A stretch of 64,000 nt of DNA from Chitinophagales bacterium (lineage in GTDB: Bacteria > Bacteroidota > Bacteroidia > Chitinophagales > CAIODY01): the NCBI GenBank assembly GCA_947449695.1, contig CANFST010000001.1, positions 100,666 through 164,665 on the forward strand, read 5' to 3'. This document shows, piece after piece, positions 49,561-57,960 of the stretch. The position numbers and the translations under genes are program-made. A model generated the notes under the pieces. It was not told where the DNA came from, ran no database searches, and saw nothing but the letters and a program-made list of their open reading frames with translations. Each line of letters begins with the position of its first letter. The first letter of the stretch is position 1.

Positions 49561-51525
49561 ATGAGCTTTAAATTATTGGCAATAAGACCGCTGGAAGGTT
49601 GTAATGAAAGGTTTCTTAAAAACTTACAAGCTGGAGAAATCTATAAATTCTATAGTGATTATGAATTTCTTAACCAGAGAAATGAACAAGTGAGTTTATC
49701 TGAAGAAGTTGCTAAAATAATTTTCAAATCAACCATCCCTGAAGATTTATACTACATTAATAAGAACAAGGAAACTTATATTGCAGTTAGTATTTCTGCA
49801 ATTGTAGGAAAAAACGGCTCTGGAAAAAGTAGTATTTCAGAACTTTTTTTGTACGCCTTGTTTGTTATTTCAAACAGATTGGGATTTATAGATAAGAGCA
49901 AATTTTTAGAATTAGAATCCACAAAACAAGAAGATTTAATTGAATCGAAAGAATACGAAAAAGACGTTATTGACATTACTTCAGGATTAAAAATTGAATT
50001 ATATTATTTATTAGAAAATAATTTTTTTAAACTTTGTATTAGTGGGGGTAAAATATATTTAAGTGAATACTCTCCAAATCTAAACAACCAATCTTTTTCT
50101 ACCCCAACACCTGTAACATACAGAGAGGCTTTAGGGCATTTCTTTTATTCCATGATAGTAAATTACTCATTTTATGGGTTCAATACAAACCAAATTGGAA
50201 ATTGGATAAAAGCGTTTTTTCATAAAAATGATGGCTATCAAATGCCAGTTGTAATTAATCCATTCCGAGAAAAAGGAAATCTTGATGTGAATATTGAAAA
50301 TCAACTTACAAGGGCTAGATTACTTGCAAACATTCTTAGTATTTCCAATTACAAAAATATTAATCGTAAATCTGCAATAGATTCTATTGAGCTTTTTTTT
50401 GACAACAGAAAAGATTACAAATTCTTAGGAAACAATGAACTTAGATTTACTCATTCATTTGTACAAAAATTTAGAGAGCTTATAATAATTCCGCTTTACA
50501 AATTAACATTCAATGAAAGTATCAATTATCCTGAAATAAATACAGAAATAAAAAAATATGCTGAACTTTATTTGATTCATAAATTAATCACTATCCCTTC
50601 TCGATACAAGCTATTTGAAGACTTTAATAAAAGAAAAAGGAAAAAAGATGACAGTCAGGATAATTATAATCTAACAAATAAAATTGCCAATGATTATGTC
50701 GAAGCTTTACACAAGGATAAGAGTCACATAACTTTAAAGGTTAGGCAAACCCTTAATTTTCTCCGACAAAATCTTTATAATATTCCAGAAGGCATAGATT
50801 TTAAAAATGGAATCGAAATTAAATCCGCTGTAAGAAATATTAATAAAGCAAAAAGTGAAAAATGGTTTACAGAAACAATTGATTATTTACCACCACCATT
50901 TTTAACAAGTAGAATTAAGTTTAAAGATGGAAGTTATTTCGACCAGTTAAGTTCAGGTGAAAAACAGAAAATATATTCACTAAACTCTGTGATTTATCAC
51001 ATGAAGAACCTTGAATCAGTTCATAAAAACAAGCTCATTAATAAAGAGAAACTAATAATCGAATACGATACAGTAAATTTAATTTTTGATGAAATAGAGT
51101 TGTACTATCACCCAGAGTTTCAAAAAAACACTATCACTGATTTACTTTCATTATTAAGAAAAGCAAACTTTAAATATATAGAAAATATAAATATTGTGTT
51201 TCTTACTCATTCTCCATTTATACTATCAGATATTCCTATTCAAAATATTATGTTGTTGAATTTTGATTCAAAAACTGGAAAGTCAATACAAGTTAAAAGT
51301 AGAAAACAAACTTTTGGAGCTAATATTCATGATTTACTTGCGGATAATTTTTTCTTGCATGATACATTCATTGGAGACTTTGCAGATAAAAAAATTATGG
51401 GACTTATAAAAAACATAAAAAGTAAAACAACAACTAAAAGTGACAGGAAACTACTAAAATTAATTGGAGATACATTTTTGAAAACAGGAATAGAACTATA
51501 TAGTAAATCTAATGATAAAGATTGA
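49561..51525 (+). CDS. AAA/ABC-type ATPase, PtuA-like (restriction-system-associated AAA ATPase type)
   Basis: AIVGKNGSGKSSISELF; LSSGEKQKIYSLNSVIYHM; LIFDEIELYYHPEFQ; VFLTHSPFILSDIP. Confidence 0.85.
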   Translation: MSFKLLAIRPLEGCNERFLKNLQAGEIYKFYSDYEFLNQRNEQVSLSEEVAKIIFKSTIPEDLYYINKNKETYIAVSISAIVGKNGSGKSSISELFLYALFVISNRLGFIDKSKFLELESTKQEDLIESKEYEKDVIDITSGLKIELYYLLENNFFKLCISGGKIYLSEYSPNLNNQSFSTPTPVTYREALGHFFYSMIVNYSFYGFNTNQIGNWIKAFFHKNDGYQMPVVINPFREKGNLDVNIENQLTRARLLANILSISNYKNINRKSAIDSIELFFDNRKDYKFLGNNELRFTHSFVQKFRELIIIPLYKLTFNESINYPEINTEIKKYAELYLIHKLITIPSRYKLFEDFNKRKRKKDDSQDNYNLTNKIANDYVEALHKDKSHITLKVRQTLNFLRQNLYNIPEGIDFKNGIEIKSAVRNINKAKSEKWFTETIDYLPPPFLTSRIKFKDGSYFDQLSSGEKQKIYSLNSVIYHMKNLESVHKNKLINKEKLIIEYDTVNLIFDEIELYYHPEFQKNTITDLLSLLRKANFKYIENINIVFLTHSPFILSDIPIQNIMLLNFDSKTGKSIQVKSRKQTFGANIHDLLADNFFLHDTFIGDFADKKIMGLIKNIKSKTTTKSDRKLLKLIGDTFLKTGIELYSKSNDKD

Positions 51526-52717
51526 AATAAATAACCTTCAACAAAAAAAGCAAGAATACTTGGTTGCTACACTTTCAAGAGTTGCAACTAGAGTTTCTAT
51601 TTTAGAAAAATCGCTTTCTCATTTGCATGGTGATGATATTAATTTTACTGAGAATAATTTAACTAGTTTAAAAGCTATTACAAGAGAAATAGCCTCTTTA
51701 GTTGGTGATAAACTTAACATTCCTAATGGGCAAAATGGTTACTCAAGTGCCATAGAAGCTTACCTAGTAAGTGCAAACCATTTAGGCAATATTAATCTCA
51801 ATGGTCTTCTTGATTTTTGTCGGGACTTGCTGGCAAATACAAATAAGCTGCTCTCAGAATTATTAATTTGTGATGCAAGCGAATTAATGAATCTAAATCA
51901 AACATTACTTCAAAAACATGCATTAAACACAATTAATAATATCGCTGTAATTAAATTGGCATTTGATTACACATACGAAACTATAGCCTCAGAAGTGAAA
52001 AATTTCTTTAGAATCAACCAATTTGTATCAGCCTGTCCATATTGCAACAAAGTAGAGGCGAGACATTATACCAATGGTGCTGGTGAAGTTGTTGAATCAT
52101 TTCAATTGGATCATTTTTATGATAAAGCAACATATCCACTTTTGGCTTATTGTTTTTTCAATTTAGTACCAAGTGACCAAACATGTAACACCTTGAATAA
52201 ACACGATACTGAATTTAATGACGAATACCATATAAATCCTCACCATAAAGGTTATTTAGACAGATTTAAGTTTGAACCTACTGGCTGGAATACTGCATAC
52301 AAAGTCAACCAAATAAAGGTCAAAATAACAGTGCCGCAAAATTCTGCCTCTTATAAACAAATTAAAGGAGATAATCCGCCTCATGATGAAAATGGGGAAT
52401 TAGGGAATTTGAATGTTTTTAAAATACTTTCTAAATATCAGGCGGAAACACATAAAGCTGGAAAAATGCTTGAGGAACTAAATAATAGAAATAAATATTT
52501 AAAGCATTTGAAGAAGTTTTTAAAAAATCTTAACGAAATGGACAGAAAAAATAGTTATTTAAAATGGTATGAGAGGAATTTCAATGTTCGATTTAAAAAT
52601 TCTGACTTTAATGAAAAGAAATACTCAAAATTTTGCAGAGATTTACATGACTATTATTTTAGTGAAAATTCAAATCTACTCAATAAGTATATACAAGATT
52701 TAATTAAAAAATACTAG
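51512..52717 (+). CDS. HNH endonuclease, PtuB-like
   Basis: CPYCNKVEARHY...FQLDHFYDKATYPLLAYCFFNLVPSDQTCNTLNK; 14-bp overlap with upstream ATPase. Confidence 0.83.
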   Translation: MIKIEINNLQQKKQEYLVATLSRVATRVSILEKSLSHLHGDDINFTENNLTSLKAITREIASLVGDKLNIPNGQNGYSSAIEAYLVSANHLGNINLNGLLDFCRDLLANTNKLLSELLICDASELMNLNQTLLQKHALNTINNIAVIKLAFDYTYETIASEVKNFFRINQFVSACPYCNKVEARHYTNGAGEVVESFQLDHFYDKATYPLLAYCFFNLVPSDQTCNTLNKHDTEFNDEYHINPHHKGYLDRFKFEPTGWNTAYKVNQIKVKITVPQNSASYKQIKGDNPPHDENGELGNLNVFKILSKYQAETHKAGKMLEELNNRNKYLKHLKKFLKNLNEMDRKNSYLKWYERNFNVRFKNSDFNEKKYSKFCRDLHDYYFSENSNLLNKYIQDLIKKY

Positions 52718-52777
52718 TATCATTTATTTACTTTTTCCATTCGGAGTATTTTGATTATCTAAAAATATCAATTTTCA

Positions 52778-53101
52778 ATGGGTTGGAATTCAATTTATAA
52801 AAATGTTTTAAAGGCAATGTACACTGAAATGATTTATCATTCCTTGGTAGAAAAACGTGCTTATAAAATTATATCAGTAGAAGAAGATACAATAACAATC
52901 GCAAGAATGAGTGGTGGTGAAAATGACAGCCTTACAAAAGCAGAAGTAGAAAGAGCAATTGAAAAAATAAAAGCAACAGGTGGTAAAATAAAACGCAGAA
53001 CACTAATAAGCCCAACGGTTGCCAAAGAAACAACTTTAGTATTATTTAACCCCAATTTATCATGGGATGAAACGAGAGAATTCATTCTATATAAGCCCTG
53101 A
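52778..53101 (+). CDS. Hypothetical protein
   Basis: 107-aa ORF in same-strand run after the HNH gene. Confidence 0.6.
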   Translation: MGWNSIYKNVLKAMYTEMIYHSLVEKRAYKIISVEEDTITIARMSGGENDSLTKAEVERAIEKIKATGGKIKRRTLISPTVAKETTLVLFNPNLSWDETREFILYKP

Positions 53102-53115
53102 TTTTACCTACTACC

Positions 53116-53751
53116 ATGTCATCAGAAATTGAAAAACTAAATCAAATTATTGCCGAACAAGCTCAAAAAATCAAAGCGTTGGAATTTGAGCTGGGTAACA
53201 AATTAATTGAGTTTTCATTGGATAATTATTTTGCAATTGCCTCTCATTTTGAAAACCACTTGCATTTAATTAGTGATGAATTTAATTCGGTCAATAAAGT
53301 TCCGTTGAATGTTATTGATAGAAAATTTAGCAATGAACAAATCCCTATTAGCGTTTCATCAAAAGAAATCATCTTAATAATTTCAGCAGAAAAGGGAAGA
53401 AAGAAAACAATTTTAGTAAAGCAAAATGAGCAGATGAAATTCTATGAAATGAATAATGAAGATTCATTCGAGGATTTGCTAATTGATATTGACCCACTTA
53501 GCCGACATTTGATTCAAACAACTAAACACTGCATTTTGAATGTTTCCTATTTTGAGTTATTAAACAAATCAACATTAAAGCCATTATTCAATATTGAAAA
53601 TATAGAGAACTACTCTCCATTTAAATTATCTACAAATTATAATGCCTACAATAACTTCAATAAAGTTAAGTCGTATCAGCAGACTATCATTTCCTTACAA
53701 AAGTTACTCTCTTCTTACAAATCTTTATCGCAGCAATTAAAGTCAACTTAA
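53116..53751 (+). CDS. Coiled-coil + LytTR-like domain protein (tentative)
   Basis: N-terminal coiled coil; IILIISAEKGRKKTILVKQNEQMKFYEMNNEDSFEDLLIDIDPLSRHLIQTTKHCILNVSYF resembles LytTR. Confidence 0.5.
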   Translation: MSSEIEKLNQIIAEQAQKIKALEFELGNKLIEFSLDNYFAIASHFENHLHLISDEFNSVNKVPLNVIDRKFSNEQIPISVSSKEIILIISAEKGRKKTILVKQNEQMKFYEMNNEDSFEDLLIDIDPLSRHLIQTTKHCILNVSYFELLNKSTLKPLFNIENIENYSPFKLSTNYNAYNNFNKVKSYQQTIISLQKLLSSYKSLSQQLKST

Positions 53752-53775
53752 ATTTGCGACATAAAAATTATAATC

Positions 53776-53892
53776 ATGTCAAAACAATCAGCACCAAAAC
53801 CAGCACCGAAGCCTGCTCCTAATCCACTCTATCCAAGCACAAAACCAGGAAAGCCATCAGGCAAAGGCAGAGGTAACACTCCTAAAAAGTGA
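53776..53892 (+). CDS. Tiny Pro/Lys-rich protein (38 aa), not in supplied ORF track
   Basis: ATG...TGA reads MSKQSAPKPAPKPAPNPLYPSTKPGKPSGKGRGNTPKK; immediate downstream terminator. Confidence 0.55.
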   Translation: MSKQSAPKPAPKPAPNPLYPSTKPGKPSGKGRGNTPKK

Positions 53893-53895
53893 TAA

Positions 53896-53926
53896 CAAAA
53901 AAGGTCAGCAATGCTGACCTTTTTTA
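53896..53926 (+). terminator. Rho-independent terminator
   Basis: aaaaaaggtcagc-aat-gctgaccttttttt. Confidence 0.9.
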
Positions 53927-53995
53927 TATTGTTTCTGCTTTAAAATTCTGAAAAAAATTCAGTTAAGCGAAATTATTTTTAGAGTTGTAGATTAT

Positions 53996-54514
53996 TTAAT
54001 CTAAAATACCAAGTTTAGAAAGTCTAATACACATAGCAGTTGAACTCACATCAAATTTTTTTGAAAGAATTTGAATAGCTTCTTCACTTCCTAAATCAAA
54101 TTCAAGTTTAGCTGCTTCTTGTTTTACTAATGCTTCAGGCATCAATATAGCAGCGGCAAAAGCATTTGCTTCTTGTTCCAATCGTTGATTATGAGGGGTA
54201 TTTCCTGAAGTTTGGCTTCTGAACATTTTAAAATTCTTATCAACAAATAACTTGCCTTCTTCACGATGCAATTCATAGTGCCCAAGTTCATGAGCAATTG
54301 TAAATCTTCTGCGAACCTTAGATTCAGTATGATTTACACCAATAACCGCTTTGCCATTTTCAATGGCAAGCAACCCAGAAACATCATCACCTAATGGATA
54401 AGGTTTGATAAGTATGCCTCTTGATTTTGCAATTGATTCAATATTGATAGGCAACTGCAATTCAGGAATACTATTTAAAATAGATTCCACAGCCTGTTGT
54501 ACGTGTTTGTTCAT
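53996..54514 (-). CDS. ImmA/IrrE-type metallopeptidase
   Basis: RRRFTIAHELGHYELHREEG (HEXXH); QEANAFAAAILMP. Confidence 0.93.
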   Translation of the reverse strand: MNKHVQQAVESILNSIPELQLPINIESIAKSRGILIKPYPLGDDVSGLLAIENGKAVIGVNHTESKVRRRFTIAHELGHYELHREEGKLFVDKNFKMFRSQTSGNTPHNQRLEQEANAFAAAILMPEALVKQEAAKLEFDLGSEEAIQILSKKFDVSSTAMCIRLSKLGILD

Positions 54515-54528
54515 TAACTGATGTTCAA

Positions 54529-54864
54529 TTAAATAGTTGAAAGAAAATTACGAAGAACAGTTTTAGTAGTTTTACTATTAAGGCTTGTATCGGAAATAAT
54601 GCTATTTATATTCAACTGCTGTACTTTTTTTTCTGGAGTTACTTTAGGTATTAGCTCAGTGTATTGAATATTCAGCAAATTAGCTATCATAATAAGTTGG
54701 TGAATTGAAGGGCGGTGTCTGCCTTTTTCCAAATTAATGATTGATGCTCTTGTAAGACTTAGGTAATCGGCTAGCACTTCTTGGCTAAACCCATTCTTTA
54801 CTCTTTCTTCTTTAATTAGTGTACCAATCATTCCATAGAAATTCTCTTGGTTTGTAATATTCAT
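54529..54864 (-). CDS. XRE-family HTH repressor
   Basis: IGTLIKEERVKNGFSQEVLADYLSLTRASIINLEKGRHRPSIHQLIMIANLLNI; Met at 54864 fits better than the extended start. Confidence 0.9.
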   Translation of the reverse strand: MNITNQENFYGMIGTLIKEERVKNGFSQEVLADYLSLTRASIINLEKGRHRPSIHQLIMIANLLNIQYTELIPKVTPEKKVQQLNINSIISDTSLNSKTTKTVLRNFLSTI

Positions 54865-55014
54865 AAGTGAAAGATTTTTTTTGACAGCGCAAAGGTAATC
54901 AATATTTTCATAAAAACAATAGCATGTTTTATAAAACTTTACATCTTTATTTTTGAACAAATACTTTACTATTTCAATTTTTATAATTACCTTTATCCCC
55001 ATAAAAAACAAAAA

Positions 55015-55036
55015 CCAAGCAGTGGAAACTACTTGG
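55015..55036. repeat. Hairpin with A/T-rich flanking arms (possible bidirectional terminator)
   Basis: ccaagcagt-ggaa-actacttgg, one mismatch, with flanking aaaacaaa / tttgtttt. Confidence 0.6.
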
Positions 55037-55137
55037 CTTTGTTTTAGAATGAGTAGATAAGGGTTAGCCCCCCGTCTATATTCTCTTTTAATTTGGTAAA
55101 TCAAAAGTAGGTACTTCATTCTAAAACGACAAGCCTA

Positions 55138-55155
55138 AATGGAAATATTTCCATT
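55138..55155. promoter_or_regulatory. Perfect 18-bp palindrome, candidate operator
   Basis: aatggaaatatttccatt, identical to its reverse complement. Confidence 0.55.
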
Positions 55156-55228
55156 CCGTTTCCACTCCTTCGGTTTATAACGATTAATTATTACTACGGC
55201 TTATTATTCCTTATTGTTGACTTAGACC

Positions 55229-55248
55229 CTAATGAACAGGTTCATTAG
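55229..55248. promoter_or_regulatory. Inverted repeat, candidate operator
   Basis: ctaatgaac-ag-gttcattag (9-bp arms), ~70 bp upstream of the multi-Ubl gene. Confidence 0.55.
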
Positions 55249-55316
55249 ATCTTTTTCGTTGTGCAAAAAATGCACGACACAGTATTATTTTTTTAATAAC
55301 ATTTAATTTTTCAAAC

Positions 55317-56279
55317 ATGCATTTTAAATTTACGCTTAATAAAAAATCCCATGAATGGGATAAAAAAACAATCACTGGCTTCGAATTACGTGAAATCGGA
55401 ACCATTGATAAACATTCATCTCTATTCTACTCAGTAGAAGGACGTGATGAATTAGTTACGGACGAAAGAGAAATACTTTTAGCTCATGATGGAGTTGAAG
55501 TTTTCTATTCGGTGAAGAACCCTGAATTCAAATTTACCATTAATGGAAAAGAGTTTGAGTCGGAGAAAAAATGTATCTCGGAAACAGAAATTCGTAAGCT
55601 GGGTCACATTGATTCTTGCCAAGCTATTTTCCTGAAAACCCATCATGGGGATGAGTTAATTAAAATTCATCAAGAGGTTGATATTGCACCTTTTGGTACT
55701 GAACATTTCCTATCAAAAGCAATTGTTAAAGTAAAAGATAAGGGCAAGGAAGTAATTATTTACTTGTCAGCTGGCGAACACTCTGTAACTGAAATTAAAA
55801 AGTTAGCCAATGTTAGTGATGATTATGTTTTATCTCAAGTTGTTGATGGTCAATTTATCAAATTGGAAAATCATGCTCTTGTTCACATCAAAGGTTGTGA
55901 ACAGTTTGTGAGCAGTGTTCCATCTGGAGGCTCATCATCAATTATTCCTCATGAACAATTGGAAGATTTGAAACAATTGGGATTAACAGTAAGCGTAGCC
56001 TCTGAGGGAGGTTATGCTTATGTGTTAGTTGAAAAGCTGAAAATGCCTGATGGCTGTAATCCTAATGAAGTAGATGCTCTTATCTGCAACAGCATGAGGG
56101 ACAACTATCATAGTTCTCTTTTTCTTTCTTCGCATATTCAAGGTTGTCCACCATTGAATTGGAATCGTCAAAATGTTAGAATTTTGGATAGGAATTGGTT
56201 TGCTATTTCTTGGCAAACACAGCCTAATTTAAGTCTGACGGATATTTTAGTTAACCATTTAAAACCATTTCAAAAATGA
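55317..56279 (+). CDS. Multi-ubiquitin-like protein (three Ubl-like repeats) fused to a Prok-E2_E-like E2 domain
   Basis: Three repeated units: FKFTLNKKSHEWDKKTITGFELREIG.. / FKFTINGKEFESEKKCISETEIRKLG.. / VKDKGKEVIIYLSAGEHSVTEIKKLA..; then SGGSSS linker and VLVEKLKMPDGCNPNEVDALICNSM...NWFAISWQ. Confidence 0.78.
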   Translation: MHFKFTLNKKSHEWDKKTITGFELREIGTIDKHSSLFYSVEGRDELVTDEREILLAHDGVEVFYSVKNPEFKFTINGKEFESEKKCISETEIRKLGHIDSCQAIFLKTHHGDELIKIHQEVDIAPFGTEHFLSKAIVKVKDKGKEVIIYLSAGEHSVTEIKKLANVSDDYVLSQVVDGQFIKLENHALVHIKGCEQFVSSVPSGGSSSIIPHEQLEDLKQLGLTVSVASEGGYAYVLVEKLKMPDGCNPNEVDALICNSMRDNYHSSLFLSSHIQGCPPLNWNRQNVRILDRNWFAISWQTQPNLSLTDILVNHLKPFQK

Positions 56280-57613
56280 AAACTAAAAGGTCAAAACTTA
56301 AATTGAAGATTCCAAAGGCAATCTATGATGAAGTTTTAGCAGACCTTAAAAGACCTCACCCGTTCGCTTATGAACGGGTGGGTTTTTTAAGTACCGCTAT
56401 ATCCGTTTCGGAATTGAAAGAACCCATTGTGCTTGTTACTGAATATCAAACCATTCCAAATGAAAATTACATTAATGACAAGAAAGTTGGTGCAAGAATA
56501 AATTCGGAAGCGATTGTTTCAGCTCAACAAAGAATTTACAATTCAGGTAATGGATGCTTACACGTTCACCTACATAATCATTCAGGGAAAACTCATGCAA
56601 GTGGGACTGATGCTGCTGAGCTACCAAAAGTTGTAGAAAGTTTTTGCAATGTTGATTCTAACGTAGCAAACGGCATCTTAATTCTTAGCAATGATTCAGC
56701 ATTTGCAGCTATTAAACTAAATGGAATAGAATATTTAATTGAACCTGAAATTATTTCCATTATTGGCTATCCGATGAAATTTATTTTTGACAATAATTCA
56801 TCTTCGATAACCAATGAGATGTTTAAGAGGCAATCTTTTTTGGGTAACCAATCTCAATTGTTGTTTGAGAAAATAAAAGTTGGTATTGTAGGTTATGGCG
56901 GCGGCGGCTCTCATATTGGTCAACAGTTAGCACATGTTGGATTTAAAAACATTTTCGTTTTTGATAACGACAAAGTTGAGCTCTCTAATCTTAATAGGTT
57001 GATAGGTGCTAAATATTCCGATGTTAAAAATGGAACGCAAAAAGTGAATGTTGCTAAAAGGATTATTAAATCAATTTTCCCAGCTTCAAAGCCAATCGGA
57101 GTAAACGATATTTGGCAGAACAGAACTGATTTACTTAATCAATGTGATATTGTAATAGGGTGTGTCGATTCTTATGCTGCTCGAAGAGATTTGGAAGCAC
57201 AATGTCGTCGACACATGATTCCATACATCGATATTGGGATGGATGTTCATAAAAAGACTGATTCTTCAAATTTAATTTCTGGGCAAATTATTCTTTCAAT
57301 GCCAAACATGCCATGTCTTCATTGTCTCGGCTTTTTAACCTCAGAACGCATTGGTGAGGAAGCTGCTAAATATGGTAATGTTGGGGGATTTCCTCAAGTC
57401 GTTTGGTCAAATGGTGTTTTAGCCTCAACAACTGTAGGAATTGTAGTTGATTTGTTATGCAATTGGACTAAAATTGAAGACAGAATTGTTTATCTTGAAT
57501 ATAATGGAAATAGTGGAACAATTACCGAATCAGATTTAGTAGAATTTTGCAAAAAGAATTGTACGCACTACCCAATTAAAGAAGCTGGTAAACCAATTTT
57601 CAAATTGGCTTGA
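56276..57613 (+). CDS. JAB/JAMM deubiquitinase-like domain fused to ThiF/E1-like adenylating domain
   Basis: YERVGFLS; HLHNHSGKTHASGTD (HxH-x8-SxxD); VGIVGYGGGGSHIGQQLAHVGFKNIFVFDNDKVELSNLNRL; CLHC and CKKNC zinc-type cysteines. Confidence 0.88.
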   Translation: MKTKRSKLKLKIPKAIYDEVLADLKRPHPFAYERVGFLSTAISVSELKEPIVLVTEYQTIPNENYINDKKVGARINSEAIVSAQQRIYNSGNGCLHVHLHNHSGKTHASGTDAAELPKVVESFCNVDSNVANGILILSNDSAFAAIKLNGIEYLIEPEIISIIGYPMKFIFDNNSSSITNEMFKRQSFLGNQSQLLFEKIKVGIVGYGGGGSHIGQQLAHVGFKNIFVFDNDKVELSNLNRLIGAKYSDVKNGTQKVNVAKRIIKSIFPASKPIGVNDIWQNRTDLLNQCDIVIGCVDSYAARRDLEAQCRRHMIPYIDIGMDVHKKTDSSNLISGQIILSMPNMPCLHCLGFLTSERIGEEAAKYGNVGGFPQVVWSNGVLASTTVGIVVDLLCNWTKIEDRIVYLEYNGNSGTITESDLVEFCKKNCTHYPIKEAGKPIFKLA

Positions 57614-57707
57614 TGATTTTTAATAAGTTTTTTAGAACTAATTAATCTGGTTGATAATTGAAATTAATTGTTCTAAATCATCCAAAATTTGTTGAAAGTC
57701 TACTCCG

Positions 57708-57742
57708 CAAACAAAAGCCGCAATAAATGCGGCTTTTGTTTG
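57708..57742. terminator. Strong bidirectional stem-loop terminator
   Basis: caaacaaaagccgca-ataaa-tgcggcttttgtttg, 15-bp perfect arms. Confidence 0.85.
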
Positions 57743-57941
57743 TTTGAAAACTCCTTTCACTTTGTCTGTAGAAATCAAAATTGTTTTTTTCACATTTCAT
57801 CAAGTAAATACAAGGCTTTGCTTTTATTTCTTTTTGTCAAGCTATCACTTTACTTTTTTGGTATTAAAGTAAACTAATAGCTTTACTAAAATAGCTTATT
57901 GAAAGTTAGAAATAGCAACACACTAGTTCACAAACAAAAGA

Positions 57942-57960
57942 TGTTCACGGAACGTGAACA
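57942..57960. promoter_or_regulatory. Inverted repeat, candidate protein-binding site
   Basis: tgttcacg-gaa-cgtgaaca, 8-bp perfect arms. Confidence 0.45.

Noticed and set aside
54865-55119. N-terminal extension of the XRE ORF (196 aa)
   Set aside because: Extension overlaps inverted repeats and lacks domain character; the Met at 54864 gives a normal small XRE protein.
55000-55135. Retron msr/msd-type ncRNA
   Set aside because: No reverse transcriptase anywhere in the island, so a retron is not supported.
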